The translations under genes were made by a program, and so were the position numbers. Below, in pieces: positions 1 to 9,000 of a stretch of 27,658 nucleotides of DNA. This stretch comes from Willaertia magna (Eukaryota > Heterolobosea > Eutetramitea > Acrasida > Naegleriidae), in contig CADWAF010004335.1 in assembly GCA_902984215.1 (NCBI GenBank), positions 1 through 27,658 of the forward strand, given 5' to 3'. Every line of letters starts with the position of its first letter. Position 1 is the stretch's first letter. The notes beneath the pieces were generated by a model, which had not been told where the DNA came from, made no database searches, and worked only from the letters and a program-made list of their open reading frames with translations.

Positions 1-550
1 AAATAATTTTTTTATATCATTTTTTATAATTATTTTTCTAATTTTTAAATTTTTAATTTTTTTTATAAAATATTTTTTAATTTTATACTTAAATCATTTT
101 ATAAATCTTTTATAATAAAAAAACACAATAAAAAATTTATAAATTATTAAAAGTTTTTTTTAAAAATATATAAATTTGTATATTTTTATAATAAATTTAT
201 TTAAGTATTTTTTATAAAATAAAAAAATTTTTAAGTATTTTTTTAAATTTAATTAAAAATTTTTAAATTTCTTTTAAAAATAAAAAGTTTTATAAAAAAA
301 TATTTTAATAAAAAATTTATATTTTATAATAATTAAAATATATATTTTAAAATTATTTTTATAAAAATAATAGTTAAATTTTTAGATTTGAAAGCTTTTA
401 GTAATATTTTTGAATTGATAGAAAGAATTGTTAAATATTGTTTAAATAAATTTTCTTTTATTCAACTTACACAAACTAAACTTTTTAAACTATTTCATAA
501 AATGAATCTATAATTTTTGTTTATAATTATTCAAATAATTTTAATTTAAT
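1..550. other. Extremely AT-rich gene-free stretch
   Basis: Almost only A and T. The first 360 bases contain very few C or G and many runs of T or A, and no frame stays open for a useful length on either strand. GC rises slightly after about 370 but still gives no coding signal. It borders the dead transposon that begins at 551. It is plain intergenic DNA as far as I can see; a centromeric or heterochromatic role cannot be judged from this much sequence. Confidence 0.7.
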
Positions 551-571
551 TACACCTATTCTGATCGTTGA
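551..571 (+). repeat. Left terminal inverted repeat of the transposon
   Basis: Begins TACACCTATTCTGATCG. Its reverse complement matches 1991-2011 at 17 of 21 positions. Bases 556-566 can also pair with 589-599 (10 of 11), so the left end folds into a hairpin with a 22-nt loop; 589-599 is effectively a second inverted copy of the inner end motif. Confidence 0.6.
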
Positions 572-683
572 AGAACAAGATGAATATTGATCAGAACAGT
601 GTGTATATAAAAAAATATTTTATTTCATGAAATATATAAAGTGTCTAAAGACAGAACATTTTGTTTTTTTTTATTTTTTATTA

Positions 684-1786
684 TTAATTTTCAACCATTA
701 ATCTAACTTTTTTAACAAAAACATCTTCTTCTTCTATATTCAAATCGATTTCTTCTACACTTTGATCAACCATTACACAATTAAACAATTCAATCAACAT
801 TAAATTACAATTAATTATTCCACATACAACTCTATAAATTTTTTCCCCCACTCCATTAAATCTATTTGACAATAATTTAAATTTCTTTAATTTATTATTA
901 ATATACTCTATTTCCACTCTATAATCACTAAATCTGTTGTTATATTGTTGTTGTAATAAAGTTAAATTTCTATTAAGAGGTTTTTTATTTTAGAGAAATA
1001 AAGATTCACCATTTAAATCATTATCAACGCCCATAAATCCTAAATCACATATTAAACCGCAATTTTTATAAAATAATTTCCCTATCTTTAAATTACAAAA
1101 TAATGTAATATCTGCAGTAGATCCTTTATATAGACCTTTATAAATACAAATTAATTTTTTATAATGTTTCAAATTAAATGTCAGATTTGCAACTTCTAGT
1201 TATATAGTTGAAAATTCATTTTTCATTATATCAAAAGATAAATCAAGTAGAAACATTCTAATTAATATTTTTCTACAACATTATTCATAATAAACAAAAT
1301 AAAGTTCTTTTCTTTTTTCTAATGATAACATTTATAACATTTTCTATAGAGTTATATCTAAAATATATGTTATTTCTCTAAATTTTTCATTTTTAACTGC
1401 ATATCCAATCCAATGTAAAGTACAACTTTTGCTAAATTCTTTTAAAAAATCTATTAATATATAATTTACGAATTTATTCAATAATATTGATAAAATTTTA
1501 TTTACAATTCTTGAAAATTGACTTTTTATAATTTCAAATTTCTTGCTAATCTTTTCATACAATTTTCCATTACGAAACTACAATCACATATTGCAATATA
1601 ATAAAATATATTTAAAATTTCTACATTTCAATTCTATATTAGTTGTAACAATATTTATTAATTGATCTACCACTTTTTGAGTAATACTAGTAATTTTTTA
1701 AAATATTTTACTCTTTCTTCTGTTTCTAATTTAGTAATTGTATTGTAAAAATTTTTAGTTTTTACTAATTTTGATTGAGAAGGCAT
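684..1786 (-). pseudogene. Broken DDE transposase (DDE_Tnp_4 / HARBI1-like)
   Basis: The open segments at 1562-1344, 1172-990 and 917-684 all lie in the same minus-strand frame and read as one protein interrupted by stops (1346-1344, 1334-1332, 992-990 and others). A candidate N-terminus starting at 1786 is in another frame, so at least one frameshift is also present. The residues expected of a DDE transposase survive in order: a first Asp in ILDITL, the GSTADITLF segment, a second Asp in CDLGFMGV (compare the family's D-x-G-Y-x-G), and the Glu helix VEIEYINNKLKKF followed by a basic stretch. This matches the layout of the DDE_Tnp_4 family. The many stops mean it cannot make a functional enzyme. 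Family assignment is by motif reading only. Confidence 0.65.
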
Positions 1787-1990
1787 TTATTTGTTAATTA
1801 ATTAATTATAAAATAATAAAAAATTTTTAATTTTATTCAATTTTCACCTTCTTTATTAAAATTATTTAAAAATAAACAAATTTTTTACTTTCTTTTATTA
1901 AACGTTTCGTATAATTGTCACCTTTTGTTTTGAAACAAGTATGACTTGTTTGAACAGAACATTCTGTACACTTAAATAACAAAGCATTCC

Positions 1991-2011
1991 ACAGCGATCA
2001 GAACAGGCGTA
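1991..2011 (-). repeat. Right terminal inverted repeat of the transposon
   Basis: Read on the minus strand it begins TACGCCTGTTCTGATCG, differing from the left end at only a few positions. TAAT follows at 2012-2015, as it precedes the left end at 547-550. Confidence 0.6.
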
Positions 2012-2015
2012 TAAT

Positions 2016-2227
2016 GATTTAAATAATTTTGATATAATATCTGCATTAAATAATATTCTATTTTTTAATTAAATAAACGTAATCGTCTTAATTACTTGTA
2101 ATGAGTGAATTTAATTAGTTATTGAGAATTTAAACTATTTAATGTAAATTTACATTAAATAGTTTTGCCACTAGTTGACAAAGTCCGTTACAATAAATGC
2201 AATGATCAAATTTTTTTAAACAAAAAA
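2016..2227. other. Intergenic DNA between the transposon and the small broken gene
   Basis: No gene on either strand. Its one notable element is the perfect palindrome at 2132-2165. The rest is AT-rich and probably holds the promoter for the plus-strand genes to the right. Confidence 0.6.
2132..2165. repeat. Perfect 34-bp palindrome
   Basis: The 17 bases 2132-2148 (starting AAACTATTTAATG) are the exact reverse complement of 2149-2165, with no spacer. Extension stops on both sides. It lies 63 bp upstream of the first ATG of the next transcription unit and 120 bp right of the dead transposon. It could extrude as a cruciform, bind a dimeric protein or be a recombination relic; nothing here decides between them. 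Confidence 0.85.
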
Positions 2228-2526
2228 ATGCCACCTAGAAAAACATCAACGCCATCTACTTCAGCTACAACAATAAATTCCACACAACCAAATAATGGAC
2301 CACCTAAAACAAATTTAACAGAACATCAAAAGAGGATTAATTAATGAATATGCAAAAGCAATGTTACAAATTGTTGCAAAAATTCCGGTGGTATTCCCTT
2401 TTCGAATTAAAAGATAAATTAAAAGAAATTAAATTAACAGATGATGCTGTAATTATGGAATGTTTAAATCAACTCAGTAGAAGAGTTAGACATTCTAAAC
2501 AAGGGAAAACAATAATTATTCAATAA
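2228..2526 (+). pseudogene. Small unidentified gene with two apparent frameshifts
   Basis: An ATG at 2228 opens a Pro/Ser/Thr-rich frame (MPPRKTSTPSTSATT...) that stops at about 2343. Coding-like sequence then continues in a second frame (LINEYAKAMLQIVAKIP) to about 2390, and from about 2405 in a third (FELKDKLKEIKLTDDAV...) to the TAA at 2524-2526. The first jump sits at a TTAATTAAT microduplication and the second in a short T run, both typical slippage sites. The last part is helical, basic at the end, and could be a small winged-helix or helical DNA-associated domain, but I do not recognise the family. It may be a recent pseudogene, a gene with unusual introns, or intact with assembly errors. 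An ATG also exists at 2344 for the last frame alone. Confidence 0.4.
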
Positions 2527-2534
2527 AATTTAAA

Positions 2535-2570
2535 ATGCACATTGAAGGTTGGCAAAGCTTAAAAAAATGA
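2535..2570 (+). promoter_or_regulatory. 11-codon upstream ORF overlapping the next start codon
   Basis: ATG at 2535 opens MHIEGWQSLKK, and its TGA (2568-2570) overlaps the ATG at 2567-2569 of the ATPase-nuclease gene in an ATGA junction. If the mRNA leader includes it, ribosomes would meet this start first, so it could dampen translation or feed it by termination-reinitiation. Whether it is in the leader is unknown because the transcript start is not visible. Confidence 0.35.
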
Positions 2571-4660
2571 AGAAGGCATTAAAAGCAGCTAAATTGTCTA
2601 TCCCTAAGCGTTCCACTTTGCGAAGAGCTGGTGATCAAGAGATTAAAATTAAAGAACCAACCAAGCGACAATTCTTTGCATATAGTATCAATTTGCATGC
2701 CAATAATCCCAAAAAAGAAATCACAAATGATTTAAGTCCACTTAGTTCGCGCAGTACTTTAAATTTATATTTAACTGAGAAGGAAATTCATTTATTGAAT
2801 ACTATAGAAACTACCATGCAACTTAGTAATCTAGATAATGTTAAATATTCTTTAAAAGATCCGTTTTGCTTTAACTTAAAAAACAGAACTAACGCTATTC
2901 AACAAATTGAGATGGCAGCCACTAGTAATCTTAATGTTAATTCATTTAAAAATGATATGAGGCAAGACATTACTTTTATGTTTGCCAGAGCTGGTTCAGG
3001 ATGTGGAAAGAGTCGGATCATGACAGAAGTAGCTAATATCCTTAGAAATTCCGAAAAGGTTGATGAGGTATTTAAGAGAACCTCTATCATATATTATAAT
3101 TTCAAAAATGGTTTTCCCTTAGATCCGACTAAAGAAAGAGATAGAGTACCAGTATCAATGTATGCGTCTAGATTAATCTTTTCAGCTTTTGAAAATGCAT
3201 TATCATTTGCTGAATCTATTCCACCTGATATATCTGATGCTTTTTTATATGAATTATTTGGAATTATAAGTAGAAAATTACATGAACAGAAAAATTTAGA
3301 TATTAATATTCCAATTCCTATTGTACTTGTGCTGGATGAATATCAAACTGTTACCAGAACATTTATGGGTTTCCATACTTCAGTTCAACACAAAATAGGA
3401 CATTATATTATGCACTTTCAACGAGCACATGGTTTAGTAATCCTACCAGCCTTTGCTGGTACTTTAATTTCTAGTGATACTCCATTTGTTCCAACAGATT
3501 ATTATCCAATCACATTAGATCTTCCAGTATTAACAAAAGATAACATTATTGAAATTTTAGAAGAAGAGGGCATAAAGGTAGATGAAAAATCAAAAACTTT
3601 TTGGGGTGTTGTTGGCATTGTTCCCCGTCACTTGCAATGGGCTATTAGATACTACAACAAGCCATTGAATATATTTACTAAAGAATCGATTTTATCAAAC
3701 GTATATATGAATGTTCTTGCCAAAACATTGGAACATTATATGCCCACTGATTCTTTAGCAATAACAAGAGAATTGAAATATTTATCCCATTTAACATTAT
3801 CAGGCTTTGAATCAAAAGTTTTCTCCAATTTTAAAAAACACCAAGAATTGTCTCCAAATATTGAGAAATTAGTGTCTGAAGGAAAAATTTACCGATACGG
3901 CACTCATACACTTTTACCTTTGATTATTATCAACGCAATTGAACACATGTGTGGGGTTCCTCCTAATTTTTTAAGTGACTTTATTGTAATGTCAAAGGTT
4001 CCTGATTGGGAAAAATTCGAACGAATTTGTCTGAAAACATTAACATGTCGGTTCAATATGTGTTATTATTTTGAGAATAAGAGGGTTGAGTCAATTAAAA
4101 CATTGTTTGCTGGAGCTCTTATTCCTATATCATTAGCTAGTACAGAGATAAAAGTATTATGGGGAGATTTATTTTCATTCGAAGAAGCTAATATCAGTGT
4201 TTCGAATTTGAAGAGAAAAAACGACACCATTTACAAAACAGTTGTAAATGAACAAGGTATAGACGGTGCTCTATGTGTTTGTGAAAACGCCGATACTGGT
4301 GAAGAAATTATTATTGTAACTCAATGCAAGCTAACTACAACTAAAAAGCCCTTGTATCCTCACAAGATTGTAGAATGCTACCGTAATGCTATGAAGCAAT
4401 TCACCAACAAAACAGTAATTGTTGTGTTGTTTACAAACAAAGAACTTAATACCAAAACAGAGAAAGATATTCTTAGTGGAGTGATTAATTTCAAACAAAA
4501 CGAGGAGAAGATGTCAATTAGCTGTCCTAATTTGATTGTAGTTCCTGGAAGTGGTTCATCCTTCTTCAACCCTTTTATTGCAGATGTGTTGAAAGATTTG
4601 AAGTACAAAACAAGTACTAGACGTTCAAGTGCTTCAGTAAAACGTCTAGAACAGATTTAA
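2567..4660 (+). CDS. P-loop ATPase fused to a restriction-endonuclease-like domain (Crinkler/RHS 'CR'-type)
   Basis: A 697-residue protein. A TTG 18 bases upstream is in frame but the first ATG is 2567, and a TGA at 2543 closes the frame above. The N-terminus is Lys/Arg-rich and could be nuclear-targeting. A Walker A loop, AGSGCGKS, lies at residues 142-149; a Walker B strand, VLVLDEYQTV, places Asp257-Glu258. The C-terminal quarter has the pattern of a PD-(D/E)xK nuclease: an acidic helix near LWGDLFSFEE, Asp566 in GIDGALCV, then Gln586-Cys-Lys588 in IIIVTQCK, and a later hydrophobic strand VIVVLFTN. An NTPase followed by a REase fold is the known layout of eukaryotic CR (Crinkler) and trypanosome RHS proteins, linked to conflict between hosts, parasites and mobile DNA. 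The gene is intronless, next to a dead transposon. Assignment is by motifs; the exact family is inference. Confidence 0.7.
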   Translation: MKKALKAAKLSIPKRSTLRRAGDQEIKIKEPTKRQFFAYSINLHANNPKKEITNDLSPLSSRSTLNLYLTEKEIHLLNTIETTMQLSNLDNVKYSLKDPFCFNLKNRTNAIQQIEMAATSNLNVNSFKNDMRQDITFMFARAGSGCGKSRIMTEVANILRNSEKVDEVFKRTSIIYYNFKNGFPLDPTKERDRVPVSMYASRLIFSAFENALSFAESIPPDISDAFLYELFGIISRKLHEQKNLDINIPIPIVLVLDEYQTVTRTFMGFHTSVQHKIGHYIMHFQRAHGLVILPAFAGTLISSDTPFVPTDYYPITLDLPVLTKDNIIEILEEEGIKVDEKSKTFWGVVGIVPRHLQWAIRYYNKPLNIFTKESILSNVYMNVLAKTLEHYMPTDSLAITRELKYLSHLTLSGFESKVFSNFKKHQELSPNIEKLVSEGKIYRYGTHTLLPLIIINAIEHMCGVPPNFLSDFIVMSKVPDWEKFERICLKTLTCRFNMCYYFENKRVESIKTLFAGALIPISLASTEIKVLWGDLFSFEEANISVSNLKRKNDTIYKTVVNEQGIDGALCVCENADTGEEIIIVTQCKLTTTKKPLYPHKIVECYRNAMKQFTNKTVIVVLFTNKELNTKTEKDILSGVINFKQNEEKMSISCPNLIVVPGSGSSFFNPFIADVLKDLKYKTSTRRSSASVKRLEQI

Positions 4661-4866
4661 TTTTCTACAACTGCCTCTGTTAAAAATTGCCTCAAACAGT
4701 CATATATCCACCCATTCTAAACTTATAATCTTTTCAAATTGTGACGATTCGTTAAAGAATAATAATTTAATTATATTAAATTTAAGTTTAATTTTATTTC
4801 AAAATTAAGGAGCTATACAGCTGACCGAATATTGGTCCATTCCCTGATACTGGTTATTAATTAAAA

Positions 4867-6060
4867 ATGGCAGTGTTTTCGGCTCCCACAAAACGAAAAC
4901 GTAAAACCTCAAGCCCTTCAGTGATTTCAGAAGAAAGAAAACATCAAATAGATGATGATACATGTTTTTCGTTTAAGTTTTATATGGCAGCATTACTATT
5001 TATTATTGGTTTGCTTGTAATTACGCATCTTATTAACTATAATGAAAGTGTGCGGGTTAAAAGCAGTGTAAAAGACAGCAAAGCACTGTTTTTGGAAGCT
5101 GAAAACTGGAGATCTAATGAAATAGAACTCGTTTACAATTCACAGTATAGTGATTTATCTCCAGACGTTTTTTATTCCTTAGTAAAATCGGGAACGATTT
5201 TTGCAAAATATGCAAAACTTTTTGACTTGAATACTCCTAAGGTAGAATTGGGTAAGTTTCACAGTTCAAAAACAAATCTTAGTTTAGCGTTGTTAGACAC
5301 AAAGTTATTAAAGGAATTGAATGAAAAGGTTGTGAAGTACAACAAAGCTAGAAAGTTACTTTCGAATGATGTCATCCAAGAAATTGAAAAGACAGTTCGA
5401 ATTGAATTCACTTATCACAGCAATGCCTTGGAGGGAAATTTACTTTCACTTGATGAAAATAAAGAATTAGATAATAAAGATCTTGGTGCTATTGGTAGTT
5501 CTACGAAAGATGCAATAGAAGCTTTAAATCATTTCAAAGTTTACAAAGAAATGATTAATGAACAAGTGGTCAACTCTACCATTACAGTTGATTTAATCAA
5601 ATATTTCCATTCAATTTTAATGACTTCTTTATTACAAAACGCTGGAAAATTTAGAGAACATAATGTAGGTATAGGTGTGAAAAAAGTTTTATTGGCAGAT
5701 AGTATTGAAGTGCCAGAATTAATGTTAAAATTTCAAAAGTACTTGGAAAGTTTAGCTGCTTTAAAAGGAGCACATGCTGTGACAAAAGCATGTTTGGCCC
5801 ATTACAGTTTCGTAAAGATTCACCCTTTTAGTGACGGTAATGGAAGAATTGCAAGGTTAATAATGAATTTAATTTTACTTCAACATAACTATCCAATTGC
5901 GATAATACGAAAAGAAGAAGCAGAAAAGTACTTTGACAGTATAGAAAATCATTTTGAAAAGGTGAAACATCTTAGCGACAATGGTGTCTATAGTTCTAAA
6001 CTATGTGATTTAATTTTATCTTCTGTCATTGAAACGATGGATAGATATTTAAATAACTAA
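4867..6060 (+). CDS. FICD: FICD-type Fic-domain protein AMPylase, membrane-anchored
   Basis: A 397-residue homologue of metazoan FICD/HYPE, the ER enzyme that adds AMP to, and removes it from, the chaperone BiP to match its activity to protein load. A short basic N-terminus (KRKRK) precedes one hydrophobic segment at residues 36-57, giving a type II membrane protein with the catalytic part in the lumen. The inhibitory helix motif (S/T)xxxE(G/N) is present as S185-NAL-E189-G190, and the Fic motif HPFSDGNGRIAR spans 319-330 with His319 catalytic. Following segments (LIMNLILLQHNYPIAIIRKE) also match the FICD family closely. FICD usually has about 458 residues with two TPRs; here residues 70-165 are helical but TPRs are not obvious. 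Its stop codon overlaps that of the convergent receptor gene. No intron is needed. Confidence 0.85.
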   Translation: MAVFSAPTKRKRKTSSPSVISEERKHQIDDDTCFSFKFYMAALLFIIGLLVITHLINYNESVRVKSSVKDSKALFLEAENWRSNEIELVYNSQYSDLSPDVFYSLVKSGTIFAKYAKLFDLNTPKVELGKFHSSKTNLSLALLDTKLLKELNEKVVKYNKARKLLSNDVIQEIEKTVRIEFTYHSNALEGNLLSLDENKELDNKDLGAIGSSTKDAIEALNHFKVYKEMINEQVVNSTITVDLIKYFHSILMTSLLQNAGKFREHNVGIGVKKVLLADSIEVPELMLKFQKYLESLAALKGAHAVTKACLAHYSFVKIHPFSDGNGRIARLIMNLILLQHNYPIAIIRKEEAEKYFDSIENHFEKVKHLSDNGVYSSKLCDLILSSVIETMDRYLNN

Positions 6061-9000
6061 TTCATAAAACGATGATCTAAATTTCCAAGTCTTAATAAAA
6101 TTTGTCTTGCAGTTGGTCTCTTTTCTTTTCCAATCATTGACATTACAATATCAATCATTTCACTATTATAATTTACTTGTAAATTTTCTCTTAATGCAAT
6201 TTCATTAAATTGATTATTTAAATGTAATTGACAAATATTGGTTTCCAAATCAAGTGACATACATTGATATAAAATACAACCTAATGCAAATATATCTGAA
6301 GAATAAAAAGTATCTACAGTTAATGTTTTCTTTTCTAAAGTAGGTGAATTTAAATCAACAAAAGATGATAGATAATTATTATTCTTTGTAGAATTAGCAG
6401 TACTAGTACCCATAAAGGAAGGAGATGATAATTGTGGTAAAGAATAATTATCAATAGTTTTAAAACTATTATTAAAAGATGAATTTGTAATAATTTCATC
6501 ATTTAATGTTGTAATCATTTCATATAATTCAGGTGAAATAAAATCATTCATTTCAAATTGGATGTAATCTTTTAAATGATTTTGTATTTCACCTAAAACA
6601 ACTTTAATTTTATCATCTTTTAATTGTTCAATTAAAATATTTTCTGGCGTTAAATTTTGATTTTGATTGACGTGTATTACAAAATGTAAATATTCTAAGA
6701 CTCTAATTAATTGTTTAAATATTTGATAAATTATATTTTCTTGCATTGGTAATTTCATTTCTAAATGATAATTAATAATTTTTTGTAAATTACCATTCTT
6801 ATAATATGGTCTTACAATACAAAGTGCTTTTACTAATTTAGTTTCTAAAAATATTTCATAAATTGGACAAATATTTTCATGATTAATTTCTAATATTTCT
6901 TCTTTGGTTGTTGATTGATTTAATTCATCAACTGAATTGTAAATTATTTTCTTAATTATAACAGTTCTATTATTTTGGAAATCTTTTGCTTTATAATAAA
7001 TTATTTGATTATTTGATAATTCTTTTAATTGTTTTAAAATCTCATATTGTCCATTTAACAATGGTAAATTATCATTAATCTCATGATCTATAGCTGTCAC
7101 TTGTTTACCTTGTTTGCCCATCATTGTTAAATTATTAAGATGAGGAGCTGTATTAGTTGATATATTCGTAAATTCATCTAAATCATCCTTTCCAGCAATA
7201 ACAATAGATGATAACTGATCAATTTCTGAACTAGTAGAGGGATGATGATGATTACCATTATGATGTAATTCTTTACCTTCTTTTGATATTGTTGTTGGTG
7301 AAGATGATGAAGAAGAAGTTGAATTTAATAATGATTTTCTCTTCCAACAACAACATCCAATAATTATTGTAAAAATAAAACAACATAAAATTATACAACA
7401 TCCACCAACAACTGAAACGATTATAATAATTAATAAAATATTATCTATAGTTGATGTATTAGGTGTTCCTGTATTAAATATAGCTAATTGTAAACTATCA
7501 TCTATAACTAAACTTGTTTGGAAAGTACAATTAATATTATATATTCCATTTTCAATTTTCATTACACTTGTTCTAACATCTTTATCATCCCATATTTGAT
7601 TGGTTCTACCTTTACAAAAAACATTATTTGAATTTAATTCTCTTGTTATCATTTTAAATACAATTGACATTGTGTCAGATTTAACCATACGCATATCATT
7701 TCCTTTAAAAGAAATCTTAAAGAAAATTATATCTGACAATAAAGTGGAATCTGTATAGTTATTCTTTAATAAAAAGGATCTAATTTCAAAAAGTGAAAAT
7801 TTGACAGGTGTCGTTCTAGCATCAAATAAATTTAATAATTTTTTTGGTGGTAAATTTACAGTAATATTTTCATTAATTTTAATCATATTTGTATTTTCAA
7901 TTTCTGAAGGTAAAACTCTTGTCCAAATGAATGAAATATTATTTGTATTATAATTTTCATAAAATGGTAATAATTGACGTGATGTAATTAAAGAAGAATA
8001 TAATAAATTATAAATTGAATAATTTGAGATTGAATTACTATATTTTTCTAATAAAACAAATATAGAATTATTATCATATTTTAGTTCAATATTTAATTGA
8101 AATAAAAATTGTATAAAATTAGATAATAAAGATGTTACATTATTATCAAATTTTAAAAATATTGATTTAGATATTCCTTGTAAACATTTATCCATTAATA
8201 ATGAATATAAAGGATATATTTTAGATCCTATAGTAGTTAAAGTATTTAAATTAAATATATTAATTTGTAATTTAATTATTTTATCAATTGTTAATAATAC
8301 TGATTTAGTTAATATCTCTTCACAATCTAATGAACTATCAAATAAATTAACTAATCTTTCTAAAATTATACTAATTAAATCATTCCATCCATTTATAGAT
8401 ATAATATTTAATATTTTATAATTTTCAGGATAATCTAATAAACTTAATAATGAATAATAAACCATATTTGAATCTAATGATAATCCATCTAATGAACTTT
8501 CAAAATTAAATACTTGACTAACATATCTATTAAAATAACTATTCCAATCTTGTATTTTTATATTATACTTATTAATTGGATGATATACCGTAACTGGAAT
8601 ATATAATGTCTTATTTCCATTCCATATATCATACATTACAATTTCTAAATAATTATTTTCACTATTTAATAAATATGGTAATTTTGTAAAGAATTGATAT
8701 TTTCTAGTTGATGATAATAAAATTGGATTAGTTTTGTTTGAATTTAATAAATGGAAATCAATTTTAGATAAATAAGTATCATCAACATTACAATAAATAG
8801 TAAAATCAGTTTCAAAAGCAATTCCTTCTTTTGGTGAAATATCACATTGATAGATGGCAGGTTCACTTTGTATTTTTATATCTTTTTCAATATAAATTAC
8901 TTGTTGTTGTTCTGGTGCTAAATCATAATTAATATATCCTTCTAATCTAATTAAATAATTAAATCCAGATTGTAATCTTTCACTTCTCAACAAAGTAATA

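Larger units (their letters stand above)
551..2011 (-). mobile_element. Degenerate DDE-type DNA transposon
   Basis: A 1.46-kb unit bounded by imperfect terminal inverted repeats at 551-571 and 1991-2011 (17 of 21 positions agree when one is reverse-complemented). TAAT lies directly outside both ends (547-550 and 2012-2015) and could be a target-site duplication, though in DNA this AT-rich it could be chance. Inside, on the minus strand, lie the remains of a DDE transposase. Subterminal copies of ACAGAACATT(T/C)TGT occur near both ends (651-664 and 1954-1967); the right copy is a perfect ACAGAA/TTCTGT dyad. The layout (ends, subterminal repeats, a single transposase) is that of a cut-and-paste transposon; the residual motifs suggest the PIF/Harbinger-like DDE_Tnp_4 group. 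It is dead because the transposase frame is broken repeatedly. Confidence 0.65.

Noticed and set aside
559..601. Hairpin at the left transposon end as a separate regulatory element
   Set aside because: It is explained by two inverted copies of the transposon end motif.
2549..2566. TTG start six codons before the ATPase-nuclease ATG
   Set aside because: A nuclear eukaryotic gene should start at ATG; the ATG at 2567 costs only six residues.
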